Assembly: GCF_947504135.1 (NCBI RefSeq)
Contig: NZ_CANNGG010000003.1
Location: 310,001 to 374,000 of the forward strand
From: an uncultured Tenacibaculum sp.
GTDB lineage: Bacteria > Bacteroidota > Bacteroidia > Flavobacteriales > Flavobacteriaceae
Length of the DNA stretch: 64,000 bases
Direction: 5' to 3'
In this document: positions 45,437 through 53,120 of the stretch, piece by piece
How positions within the stretch are numbered: position 1 is the stretch's first letter
Layout of the letters: each line of letters opens with the position of its first letter
Notes under the pieces: generated by a model
What the model was told of the DNA's origin: nothing
The model's database searches: none
What the model saw: the letters and a program-made list of their open reading frames with translations, nothing else
Translations under genes and position numbers: made by a program

Positions 45437-45943
45437 TTAAATGATGTTAAACTTGGATAACAAATACACAACAAACAACAAGACTAAAAAGGCAATCAAT
45501 AACCAAATTGGTACTTTTGACCTTGTTTTAACCTCTTTGTGTTCCTTGCGCACTTCGGTTGCTTTGCTTTGGTAAATGCTGTCGTGTTTTTGCTCAATTT
45601 TGTTTTGGGTTTGTTTGATTGTACTTGTAATTTCAAAACCTTTTGCTTGCGTATCGAAACGAATATCGTAGCTGTTTGCTCCGCTTTTTTTTCCTGTTTT
45701 AAAGTTGGCTAAACGTGTTGTTAAAACACTATCCAACTGCTCACTTCCTGTGCTGATTGGCAGAAAAATAGTGTCTTTAATTCCCAAGCTAATCGTGGTT
45801 GAAACGATGCTATCTTGTTTTGTAAAAGTGCTATCGTTTTTTAGGGTTGCTGACTTTACAAACTTGCGCTTGGTTGATGCGCAAGTTGTAAACAGTAAAG
45901 CCAATACAATAGCGGTTAAAACGTGCTTAAATGTCTGTGCCAT
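45437..45943 (-). CDS. Single-chain spanin-like lipoprotein with C-terminal membrane anchor
   Basis: This 168-residue protein has an N-terminal lipoprotein-type signal (TAIVLALLFTTCAS, Cys 21) and a C-terminal transmembrane helix (VPIWLLIAFLVLLFVVYLLSKF). The periplasmic part is polar and mainly beta- or coil-like (STTISLGIKDTIFLPISTG) with a helical, charged end (KIEQKHDSIYQSKATEVRKEHK). A lipid-anchored N-terminus plus an inner-membrane C-terminus is the design of unimolecular spanins, which join outer to inner membrane in the last step of phage lysis. Its place between a holin-like and a lysozyme gene supports this. It overlaps the upstream gene by 17 bases. Confidence 0.65.
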   Translation of the reverse strand: MAQTFKHVLTAIVLALLFTTCASTKRKFVKSATLKNDSTFTKQDSIVSTTISLGIKDTIFLPISTGSEQLDSVLTTRLANFKTGKKSGANSYDIRFDTQAKGFEITSTIKQTQNKIEQKHDSIYQSKATEVRKEHKEVKTRSKVPIWLLIAFLVLLFVVYLLSKFNII

Positions 45944-46211
45944 ATTTCCGAATGTATTTGTCTAAATCTTTTTGTTGTTTGTCAATAATGCTGTGTAGCT
46001 TCGTGTTCATTTGTTCAAGCTGTGTGATGTACTCGTTGAGTGATTGGATGCGAGCGTTAAAGTCGCTTGTTACACTTCCTATCATTTGCGAGTTGATTTC
46101 AAAAGCACGCTTGTAGTTCTCTATTTTTTGGGTTTTCAACCCTGCAAAAAAGGACACGAAAACCCCGATAATCGTTGCGATTTTTTCCCAATGGTTGAAT
46201 ACAAATTCCAT
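45927..46211 (-). CDS. Holin-like protein: one N-terminal TM helix plus coiled coil
   Basis: This 94-residue protein has a membrane helix at residues ~10-26 (IATIIGVFVSFFAGL) and then a long predicted coiled coil (ARIQSLNEYITQLEQMNTKLHSIIDKQQKDLDKYI). Single-helix, coiled-coil proteins beside lysozymes are often holins or inner-membrane spanin parts. It starts 2 bases from the previous gene and overlaps the spanin-like gene. Holin is the preferred call; direct evidence is only topology and position. Confidence 0.55.
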   Translation of the reverse strand: MEFVFNHWEKIATIIGVFVSFFAGLKTQKIENYKRAFEINSQMIGSVTSDFNARIQSLNEYITQLEQMNTKLHSIIDKQQKDLDKYIRKYGTDI

Positions 46212-46213
46212 AG

Positions 46214-46699
46214 TTATACGCTTGTTTTTTTAGTTGATTTCTTGTCGTCTTTTGCAATAGCATATACAAAAAGTAATGCCGTCAATCCTAACCCTGCATA
46301 GAGGTAATTTTGTTGTTGTTTTTTACCTGTAATAATGACCTCGTTAAGCATTTCGTTGGCTTCCTGTAAGGCGATTGTTTTAGGTAATTCAGATGCTTTA
46401 ATTTTGATTGTATTAAACCCTACAAACGAAATACTAATTACATCGTTTGGCGATGCGTGTATGGTAAAATTTCCGTTCGCATCGGGCATCGTTCCTTGTT
46501 TTGTATTGATGTTGTAAACGTTTACCAATCCTGCTTCAAAAGGCTTATTGGTGCTTTCGTTGATGATGATTGCGTTTACTAATGTTTGTGGTGCTTGTTT
46601 CATAGTGCATCCGCATTTTTTATCGGTTGTGTTAAATTCTTGTTGGTCGTGTTTGGTACTCGGACACGCCAAACCGAAGATTGGTAAATCACTTTCCAT
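46214..46699 (-). CDS. Carboxypeptidase-regulatory-like domain protein with C-terminal membrane anchor
   Basis: This 161-residue protein has a Cys-containing head (GLACPSTKHD, KKCGCTMK) and a carboxypeptidase-regulatory-like beta-sandwich (NAIIINESTNKPFEAGLVNVYNI, GTMPDANGNFTIHASPNDVISISFVGF). A C-terminal single helix (YLYAGLGLTALLFVYAIAK) and a basic tail follow. There is no signal peptide. Beta-sandwich plus anchor would suit a virion surface or membrane protein (inference). Confidence 0.6.
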   Translation of the reverse strand: MESDLPIFGLACPSTKHDQQEFNTTDKKCGCTMKQAPQTLVNAIIINESTNKPFEAGLVNVYNINTKQGTMPDANGNFTIHASPNDVISISFVGFNTIKIKASELPKTIALQEANEMLNEVIITGKKQQQNYLYAGLGLTALLFVYAIAKDDKKSTKKTSV

Positions 46700-46717
46700 A
46701 GTCTTTTTATTTTTTAG

Positions 46718-47281
46718 TTAAAAGGGCATTCCTGCACTTTGTACTCTGTCTTTAATCTTATTGAATAAACTGCTGTCCCACGTTTCAGAAATTTCTGCTT
46801 TCAACCAATAAATTAAATCGTATTCGTTAGCGATTTTTTTATCAAACCAAGTGGTTGGTGTTCCGCCGTTGATGATTTTTCGTTTTCCGAAAATGTTATA
46901 CACCAATCGGAAATCATCGCCTGTTTTGAGTTGGTCGAATACATACTCCACTTTACGCTCATCGGTGGCAGGACTGCCAAAAAACGTGGTATCGTTAAAG
47001 GCATCTAACAACGATTTTGCAAGTATGACGGCTTTCTCTTTTGTAATGGTGGTTTTCTGATTGTTTACGTTTACATCGGCTGAAATGTGGTCGGTAGGTA
47101 CATCGGCAAAAACATCGGAAACGGCATCGGAAACCGCCCCCGCAGTTTTTTTGATTTGGCGATAGGCGATAAAACCTAAAACGCTCGCACCAACAACGAT
47201 TAATAGCGACCTATTCGATAACAAAAACTCGCTCATTTCGTTGGCTTTTTCAATATTCTTTTTCGTTGCAATTTTTCCCAT
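46718..47281 (-). CDS. Membrane-anchored protein of the virus-like block
   Basis: This 187-residue protein has a basic N-terminus and one helix (LLIVVGASVLGFIAYRQIKK, residues ~27-46), then a soluble part with KEKAVILAKSLLDAFNDTTFFG, KVEYVFDQLKTGDDFRLVYNIFG and a Trp-containing end. The C-terminal domain looks like a compact helical fold. No family is recognised. The anchor resembles those of four other proteins in this block. Confidence 0.6.
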   Translation of the reverse strand: MGKIATKKNIEKANEMSEFLLSNRSLLIVVGASVLGFIAYRQIKKTAGAVSDAVSDVFADVPTDHISADVNVNNQKTTITKEKAVILAKSLLDAFNDTTFFGSPATDERKVEYVFDQLKTGDDFRLVYNIFGKRKIINGGTPTTWFDKKIANEYDLIYWLKAEISETWDSSLFNKIKDRVQSAGMPF

Positions 47282-47294
47282 TTCAATTATGTTT

Positions 47295-47453
47295 TTAGCT
47301 TAAAAAACTCTTGACCGCCCCGAACTTAATCGGACACGAAAAGTAGCCTTGTGCCTTTTCGTTGCTTGACAATTCCGCCAAGCGTAGTAATACTTTTTCG
47401 GGTAAGTTTTCTAATACGTGTAAGGCTTCTTCTTTAGTCTGTAATTTCTTCAT
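47295..47453 (-). CDS. Small protein of the virus-like block
   Basis: A 52-residue protein starting MKKLQTKEEALHVLENLPEK, with a helix LLRLAELSSNEKAQGYFSC. I use the ATG at 47453, which overlaps the upstream gene by 20 bases and so is probably coupled; an earlier in-frame ATG at 47489 exists. No family recognised. Confidence 0.5.
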   Translation of the reverse strand: MKKLQTKEEALHVLENLPEKVLLRLAELSSNEKAQGYFSCPIKFGAVKSFLS

Positions 47454-48297
47454 TGTTGTTTTCTTGTTGTTCGATATGTTGTGCGACATATTGTATCAAA
47501 TCTTCTTTCCAATTATCTAACAAGTAGTTAAAGAACATTGTTTGCTCGTCTGTGGCAATGCTTAACTTTTGCACAAAGGCTTTTTTAATCGGCGACAAAC
47601 TCGGCGATGCTAACCCTGTGTTGGGTTGCGCCGTTGCGTTGTTGTTTGCGGATGCTTCAATAACTTTCGGTAAAATGCCACCTAACGTTTCCATTGTTTT
47701 TTCAAAAGCTGGCGTTTCTAAAAAACTTTTCTTGTTTAATAGTTCCTTTTGTACTCGTAGTTCTTCACGCTCTTTAGCGGTTTCTAACTTTATGGTTAGC
47801 GAGCTGTTTTTTTCTTCTAACACTCGATTTTTCGAGCGCAAATCCTTAACAGTTTCTTTGAGTTCCTGTACTTGTTCTTTATAATCTTCTGAACGTTCTG
47901 CCTGTACCATTTTCGCCATTAATTCGGGCGCACCCAAAAAGTTCGTATAACTCGGCGAAGTCGGGTACGATGAAACGATTTCGTGATTGTCTGCTGTGTT
48001 CATATCGTGGGTTAAATCTTCTATTAATACTTGTAGCGTTCGGTAAGAAAATGTGCCTTTGCTTTCGTACATTCTCTGTAAGACGAACTCTACATTTTTG
48101 GTAAAACCTTTTTGTGCGATTGTGTGAAGAAAATTAGGTATAGAACTATATTTCTGCTCAATATCTTGTAAGGAAAACGAGTATCGTTTTTCGGTGTCAG
48201 ATATAACCAATCGAACGCCGTTACGCTGAACTTTGACAACGTTTTGGGTTGATGTGCTTAAATGTGCAAGTAATATGTTCGCTAATTCGTTATTCAC
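47434..48297 (-). CDS. Coiled-coil protein of the virus-like block
   Basis: This 287-residue soluble protein has a mixed N-terminal domain (~1-120: VVKVQRNGVRLVISDTEKRY, NVEFVLQRMYESKGTFSY), a long coiled coil (~140-195: EQVQELKETVKDLRSKNRVLEEK) and a C-terminal helical part with DEQTMFFNYLLDNWKEDLIQY. It has an acidic Gln/Asn-rich tail. No enzyme motif is seen. It could be a scaffold or connector (inference). It overlaps both neighbours slightly. Confidence 0.6.
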   Translation of the reverse strand: MNNELANILLAHLSTSTQNVVKVQRNGVRLVISDTEKRYSFSLQDIEQKYSSIPNFLHTIAQKGFTKNVEFVLQRMYESKGTFSYRTLQVLIEDLTHDMNTADNHEIVSSYPTSPSYTNFLGAPELMAKMVQAERSEDYKEQVQELKETVKDLRSKNRVLEEKNSSLTIKLETAKEREELRVQKELLNKKSFLETPAFEKTMETLGGILPKVIEASANNNATAQPNTGLASPSLSPIKKAFVQKLSIATDEQTMFFNYLLDNWKEDLIQYVAQHIEQQENNNEEITD

Positions 48298-48604
48298 AAT
48301 ATAGGTATCGTACTATGGCTTTTTGTTCTGCTTCTTGATAATCTTGTAAGGCTTCTACTTCGGCAAATTCAAACTTTAACACACCACTTGTGATTGGGTG
48401 GGTTAAGGATTGCAACACAAAAGGGGGCGAGTTTCCAAAAATGCGTTGCTGTGAGCCGTCCTTTAGTAAAAGCGGTACACTTGTTTCTGTTACCAACACT
48501 TCGATTTTTAACAATCCTTTGCACCCGCCTTTGTTTGCAATGTTGATTTCAAAATCTTCTGTGTGAGTTTCTGTGTTGTAACTTGCATTCATTAGCAAGC
48601 GCAA
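48290..48604 (-). CDS. Small beta-rich protein of the virus-like block
   Basis: This 104-residue protein consists mostly of strands (DFEINIANKGGCKGLLKIEV, SGVLKFEFAEVEAL) and ends in a short helix and RYLYCE. It overlaps the preceding gene by 13 bases and the next by 8, so all three are co-translated. It may be a minor structural protein; no family is recognised. Confidence 0.55.
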   Translation of the reverse strand: MRLLMNASYNTETHTEDFEINIANKGGCKGLLKIEVLVTETSVPLLLKDGSQQRIFGNSPPFVLQSLTHPITSGVLKFEFAEVEALQDYQEAEQKAIVRYLYCE

Positions 48605-49071
48605 TTATCAACTTCAATCGCAAAAATGAACTCGCCACAAATAGGCATCGAGCCAATTGTTTCCCACGCAATCGTGATTTTTTCGTTTTTGCTTTCAAAG
48701 TCTAATATTTTAAATCCGTCTAAATAACCACCGCCTTTGTGTTCGTAATCGAAAATGTCGGTCGGCTCGGTTAACTGATGTCCTCGACTATCTTTTAAAG
48801 TGATGTCGGTATGAGAGTAACCAAAAGGCATACGATATTGATTTCGTGGATAATTTCCCTCACCGATATAAGGCTCGCCAATATCTGCGAATGCAGGCAT
48901 ATTTCCGCCGTAATGATTGAAGTACACGCCAACAACTTTTCCTGCGGGCAAGGTGTCGGTTACTTCATTCATTAAAAATTCTTGTGGCGATAATCTGTTT
49001 TGAACTTGTGGCTCTGCGCTTAACTTTAAGAGTTTTTTGTTTACTCGAATACGTTTATAAATCTTTTTCAT
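48592..49071 (-). CDS. Beta-rich protein, candidate structural (capsid) protein
   Basis: This 159-residue protein has a short basic N-terminus (KKIYKRIRVNKKLLKLS) and then strands and loops (GKVVGVYFNHYGGNMPAF, EGNYPRNQYRMPFGYSHTDI, DGFKILDFESKNEKITIAWE, CGEFIFAIEVDNCAC). The C-terminal Cys-Ala-Cys may bond with another Cys. Size, basic arm and beta content fit a single-jelly-roll-like shell protein, but no homolog is recognised. Confidence 0.5.
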   Translation of the reverse strand: MKKIYKRIRVNKKLLKLSAEPQVQNRLSPQEFLMNEVTDTLPAGKVVGVYFNHYGGNMPAFADIGEPYIGEGNYPRNQYRMPFGYSHTDITLKDSRGHQLTEPTDIFDYEHKGGGYLDGFKILDFESKNEKITIAWETIGSMPICGEFIFAIEVDNCAC

Positions 49072-49133
49072 TTGTGAGCATTTTTAAAACTTTGCGCTAA
49101 CCACGTAGCGCAAAGTTGTTAGTGAAAAGGGTT

Positions 49134-49721
49134 TTAGCGTTTTTGGTAGGTCGCAAATCCTGATAAACGAGCCGAAACAAATAAGGCTTTGCCGTCCTCT
49201 AATGTCAATTTCGCACCCTCTGGATATTGGATTTCAATTTCCGTAATGGTGTCGTCTTCGATTAAGGCGAACGAACCTAATTTGAAATAAATGCTACCGT
49301 TTTCGCTTGCGTGAATGATGTCGCAAATCGGTAAATCAATTAAGATTTCGTTTTTCTGCTTCACAACGATATTCGATTGCATTAATACGTTCGGGACTTT
49401 GAACGGACTATATTCTGCATCCTGTTCGGGTGTGGTTGCATCGGCAATAATTGCCTTTAATGTGATGCCGTCCGCCACAAAAACACGTCCTTTTACAAGT
49501 GAGTTTCCGTCAAAATTGGTTACACCTCTTTTGGCTACGGATGCTCCTGTTAATAAGGAAACCGTACCACCAACATCAATTTTTTTGTTGGCATATAAGA
49601 AACTCGGCATTGGTTTCATTGCTCCGATGTTCCACTTTTCATTGTCTTTACGGCGAGCGTTTTTGTCTTTTAAATACTCGGCAATTCGTAAATACGCTTC
49701 TTGGTTTTTTAAAAAATTCAT
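49134..49721 (-). CDS. Beta-rich protein, best candidate for major structural (capsid) protein
   Basis: This 195-residue protein has a basic helical N-terminus (residues 1-30, AEYLKDKNARRKDNEKW) and then about eight predicted strands: IDVGGTVSLLTG, SLVKGRVFVADGITLKAII, SNIVVKQKNEILIDLP, GSIYFKLGSFALIEDDTITEIEI, KLTLEDGKALFVSARLSGF. That plan, an N-terminal arm followed by an eight-strand beta-barrel, is typical of jelly-roll capsid proteins. It has its own longer gap upstream and downstream (40-60 bases), as expected for a strongly expressed gene. Function is inferred from predicted topology only. Confidence 0.5.
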   Translation of the reverse strand: MNFLKNQEAYLRIAEYLKDKNARRKDNEKWNIGAMKPMPSFLYANKKIDVGGTVSLLTGASVAKRGVTNFDGNSLVKGRVFVADGITLKAIIADATTPEQDAEYSPFKVPNVLMQSNIVVKQKNEILIDLPICDIIHASENGSIYFKLGSFALIEDDTITEIEIQYPEGAKLTLEDGKALFVSARLSGFATYQKR

Positions 49722-49762
49722 TTCTCTTTTTCTGTTTTTAAATGATTGTTGTTACTTGTTTT

Positions 49763-50182
49763 TTATCCTGCAAATTCTTCGACATCTTCAAAAAGTACGT
49801 CTTCGGCAATTGCATCGTAGTTGGGTGTGTAGCTTGCTAAAAAGTTGCTACTATCCAACATTGGCTCGTTAAAATCGTCTAACGGATTACCCAATGCAGG
49901 ATGCAAGGTTTGGTCTTCTTTTAATCGACCTTGTACCACTTCTTTGATTAAGTGTCCTGTTTGGGTTACAGCCATTGAAATAGCCATATCCTGCCCGATT
50001 TTTCTGCCTGTACTTTTTCGATCTAATGCCGATGCGCCTAAAATTCCTGTGGCGATTAACAAACCTCTTTTTAGGTGCTTGTTTTTAATTGGTAGCTTAT
50101 CGGCGATAATGCGTGATGCCATTGCACCTGCTGTCATACTCGCCACACTCACTACCGAATTTTCTACTCCTTTTTTTGTCAT
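49763..50182 (-). CDS. Small membrane protein of the virus-like block
   Basis: This 139-residue protein has three hydrophobic, Ala/Gly-rich helices (VVSVASMTAGAMASRIIA, GLLIATGILGASAL, DMAISMAVTQTGHLI) and an acidic C-terminal tail (NYDAIAEDVLFEDVEEF). No signal or enzyme motif is seen. A role in a virion membrane is possible. Confidence 0.55.
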   Translation of the reverse strand: MTKKGVENSVVSVASMTAGAMASRIIADKLPIKNKHLKRGLLIATGILGASALDRKSTGRKIGQDMAISMAVTQTGHLIKEVVQGRLKEDQTLHPALGNPLDDFNEPMLDSSNFLASYTPNYDAIAEDVLFEDVEEFAG

Positions 50183-50187
50183 AGCTT

Positions 50188-50607
50188 TTATTTTTTAGTG
50201 ATTACATAAATTCCGCCTAATAACACCAATACACCTGCGCCGATACCCACATACAAAAGCGTGTTATCTTTTTTGGGTTGTTCTTGTTGCGCCTGCATTT
50301 GCATTTGCATCATTTTCATAAAATTATCGACAGACGTTTGCTGTGCTTTGGCTTGTTCTTCTAACTTTTTAAGCAATAGCGGTGCGATGTTTTGTTGCTC
50401 TCCGTTCGGATTTTGAACATATACAGGTTGTCCGTTTTTCGCTTGTTCGATTTGCGACCACGTACCGCCGATAGTGTTTAAAATGCCCATGAAGTTTGCG
50501 CCGTCCCAAAATCCGTTGAGGGAATTTGAGTTGCTTAAAAAGTGTTGTTTTTCAAGCTGTTTTTCTTGCCCTTGTGCAAGCAATAAGTGTGTTTTTACTA
50601 AATCCAT
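50188..50607 (-). CDS. C-terminally anchored protein of the virus-like block
   Basis: This 139-residue protein starts with a Gln-rich head (LLLAQGQEKQLEKQHF), has a Gly/Asn-rich middle (NGFWDGANFMGILNTIGG), a helix with many Met/Gln (FMKMMQMQMQAQQEQ), and ends in one transmembrane helix (LLYVGIGAGVLVLLGGIYVITKK). It has no signal peptide. The anchor closely resembles those of the neighbouring genes. No family is recognised. Confidence 0.6.
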   Translation of the reverse strand: MDLVKTHLLLAQGQEKQLEKQHFLSNSNSLNGFWDGANFMGILNTIGGTWSQIEQAKNGQPVYVQNPNGEQQNIAPLLLKKLEEQAKAQQTSVDNFMKMMQMQMQAQQEQPKKDNTLLYVGIGAGVLVLLGGIYVITKK

Positions 50608-50620
50608 AGCTTGCTAATTT

Positions 50621-51328
50621 TTAAACTTGAACAGCTTTAACCATTCCTTTTTTCTGTTGACTTTTTACATACACTATCGCCGAAACAACTGCCAAACCAC
50701 CGATAATAAGCGGTGCATTTTCTTTTAGTTTTCCGTAGATAGATTGCGTTTTGGCATTGTGTACCGCAACGGCATTATTGGTCGGTACAGGCTTCGGGGC
50801 GTTATCCCTTTTGGCTTTGTACTCCTCAATCTTTTTACGAGTGTTTACAATTTCTTGTTTAATGAGATTGATTTTTTTCTCGTTCTCTGCAATTACGTTA
50901 CTTGCTTCACGGATGCCTTGCGTTTGTTGGCGTTCTAATGTTTGAAATGCGCCTTTAATTTGTCCTAACGACTTTTCGGCGTTTCGCAAACTTTCTTCGG
51001 CTTTTTTACGCTTCGATACTGCGCCATTACACCACGCACCCAAGCCTAATGCTTCCGAAATTCCTTTTTCTTGATTGAGTTTGATTTGTTCCGCTTTGAT
51101 TTCTTCTTCTAATCTGCGGACTTCCTTTTTCAAGGCTTCCCACTCAATCGCTTGTTTGCCGTTTTTGAGGGCGTTGTACTTGCTATCCCATTCCTTTTTT
51201 TGCGCCCATACGCCCTGTGCTTTGCGGTTTAAATCGTTGGCGATGCCGTTCGAGGGGCAAAAGCCGTCAAACCAACCACGAAGCGCATAGGCAGGATAGC
51301 TGTTGATTGTGTCAAATTCTTCGTTCAT
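50621..51328 (-). CDS. Coiled-coil protein with C-terminal anchor
   Basis: This 235-residue protein has an N-terminal Cys/Trp-containing head (LRGWFDGFCPSNGIANDLN) and two coiled-coil stretches (EALKKEVRRLEEEIKAEQIK; NAEKSLGQIKGAFQTLERQ through VRKKIEEY-like heptads). A proline-rich hinge and one helix (LIIGGLAVVSAIVYVKSQQKK) follow. Long coiled coil plus anchor suggests a spike, tether or DNA-delivery tube part (inference). Confidence 0.6.
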   Translation of the reverse strand: MNEEFDTINSYPAYALRGWFDGFCPSNGIANDLNRKAQGVWAQKKEWDSKYNALKNGKQAIEWEALKKEVRRLEEEIKAEQIKLNQEKGISEALGLGAWCNGAVSKRKKAEESLRNAEKSLGQIKGAFQTLERQQTQGIREASNVIAENEKKINLIKQEIVNTRKKIEEYKAKRDNAPKPVPTNNAVAVHNAKTQSIYGKLKENAPLIIGGLAVVSAIVYVKSQQKKGMVKAVQV

Positions 51329-51331
51329 AAC

Positions 51332-52891
51332 TTATTCTTTTGTTAGGTAGAGATACAGCAATGAAGTAACCACCGCACCAACGCCCACTTGAATTTTTAA
51401 TCGCTTGCGTTTTTTGGCTTGTTTATCTTCTTCGATATTCTTTGCAAATCGTTTCTGATAATCACGCAATGCTAATTCGTTTGCGGTGCGTTCGTTCTGT
51501 GCTTCTTCACGTAAAAAGTCGGTGTATTGCGTGTCGTATTTGAGCCAAACCCTATATAATTGTCGTTGGATAGGTTGCTCGAAATAGTACAGCATTTCTC
51601 CGCCTAAATGCGCTTTTGCTCGTAACTCTTTAACCTTGTTGAGTAGTGGGGTTATTTCTTTTTCATAGCGATTTTCCCTGCCGTCGTTGTACGTTTTTTG
51701 TAGGTGTACCAAATTGTTTTGCAACCACTTTTCGGAGTTTTCTTCAAAAGGAAATATCGGCTCTAAACCATACTTTGAAACTTCTTTGCGTAGCACGATA
51801 AAACGATAATCGCCCACGATTGGGTTGGTGTCGTTATCCACTACGAAATACATCGTGCGACTATTCACATTTGCCGACTTGGTAAATTCCTCAACCGAGT
51901 AATGCGGATTTCGTTTTTTAAACTCCTCGTAAAAATTGTCGATAAAGGTTTTTAGCTTTTCGGCAAAGGCTAAAGCGTGCGCCAATGTTTCGCCGTCGCA
52001 ATGCTCAAAACTGCTGTATGCGGTTTCGTTGCGTAGGTGGGCGATACCCAAATCCACCTCTTTAAAAATCTCGTTAAAAAGGTGCTGTATTCTTGGGCGG
52101 TTTCTGAATGTGATTGCTTCGCCTAATTCCATAAGTTTTACTTGAAGTTTGTCTCGTAAATCTCTACGGATTTTTAATTGTACCACCGAATTATCATAAT
52201 ACGAACCGCTACACGAATTCATTTCTTGAATAAACTCGCTCACGGCATACGATACCAATTGCCCAACACCTTTGGCAAGTTCGCCACCGATTGCGCCCAT
52301 AACTGCGCCCGATAGTCCTTTCGGTGTTGCTGACATTAGTACATCATCGGCTTTGTAAATCGCTTGTTCTTTGTTCGATTGTAAAGTGCCGTCAATGGTG
52401 TAATAGCCGTCTTTAAGGTTTAAGGTTTGTTGGTTTTTCGGTACAATCACGTAAACGTGGCTGTAACCCTCGCCCTCGTTTTGTATAGCACGTCGCAAGT
52501 AGTGAGAAACCCCACAATTTAACAATACACTACTTGCAAAAATGCTATAACTTTTACAATCCAACCCTTGTGAGCGAGTAGCCCAAGCACACGCAGGACT
52601 GCGCAATAACTGGTTATAATCATCTATTTTATATTGTAAGTGATGAAATAAAAAGCTGTGCAGTTCCTTGCATAAATTAGATAGGGTGCGATGTGCAAAA
52701 TGTGTGTCGGCGAGTGCCTTTGTATGGTCTTGGTATCGCTTCGACCATAACGCCATACTATCAATCGCAACTTTGGTGTTGCCGTGTGCAATCTTGGTAC
52801 TACTACAATCACTAAAAGGCATTAAGTTATCGAACTTAACACCTTTTTTTAGCGGTCGGTATAGTAACGTATTGATTGCTTCTGAACTCAT
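51332..52891 (-). CDS. Transglutaminase-like cysteine-protease-fold protein with C-terminal anchor
   Basis: This 519-residue protein has the papain-like/transglutaminase triad Cys112 (GLDCKSYSIFAS), His145 (GYSHVYVIV) and Asp167 (YTIDGTL). A Gly-rich helix follows (LSGAVMGAIGGELAKGVG), then a helical middle (~200-300), and it ends in one transmembrane segment (IQVGVGAVVTSLLYLYLTKE). I choose the ATG at 52891; upstream in-frame ATGs at 52921 and 53026 lie in or near the promoter region. It is the first gene of the structural-like run and may process virion proteins or act on the host envelope (inference). Confidence 0.65.
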   Translation of the reverse strand: MSSEAINTLLYRPLKKGVKFDNLMPFSDCSSTKIAHGNTKVAIDSMALWSKRYQDHTKALADTHFAHRTLSNLCKELHSFLFHHLQYKIDDYNQLLRSPACAWATRSQGLDCKSYSIFASSVLLNCGVSHYLRRAIQNEGEGYSHVYVIVPKNQQTLNLKDGYYTIDGTLQSNKEQAIYKADDVLMSATPKGLSGAVMGAIGGELAKGVGQLVSYAVSEFIQEMNSCSGSYYDNSVVQLKIRRDLRDKLQVKLMELGEAITFRNRPRIQHLFNEIFKEVDLGIAHLRNETAYSSFEHCDGETLAHALAFAEKLKTFIDNFYEEFKKRNPHYSVEEFTKSANVNSRTMYFVVDNDTNPIVGDYRFIVLRKEVSKYGLEPIFPFEENSEKWLQNNLVHLQKTYNDGRENRYEKEITPLLNKVKELRAKAHLGGEMLYYFEQPIQRQLYRVWLKYDTQYTDFLREEAQNERTANELALRDYQKRFAKNIEEDKQAKKRKRLKIQVGVGAVVTSLLYLYLTKE

Positions 52892-53010
52892 TAAAATTGC
52901 TTTGATACTGCAATAGTACATTGAGTTTAGAAGTGGGGTCGAGGATTTCGGAGGTTTGCGGAGTTTTATCGAAGATTGGCTACTTTTACGGAGGTTTTGT
53001 TTTAAAAAAA

Positions 53011-53063
53011 CAAACTTAAATAACATTATATTTGTTAAGTTATACCATTTTAAGTAATGTTAT
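53011..53063. promoter_or_regulatory. Divergent promoter region with inverted repeat
   Basis: TAAGTTTG on the minus strand (53018-53011) and TATATTTG on the plus strand (53027-53034) face away from each other. An inverted repeat ATAACATTA (53020-53028) / TAATGTTAT (53055-53063) covers the plus promoter, as an operator would. Confidence 0.45.
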
Positions 53064-53120
53064 AACGATTTCTTCTTTAAACTTTGAAGCTGTTGTTAAT
53101 ATTGAAAATCGAGAAACTAA

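Noticed and set aside
49315..49872. Open frame of 185 codons opposite the capsid-like candidate
   Set aside because: It spans two leftward genes and their gap, with no recognisable domain; the opposite strand has a consistent operon.
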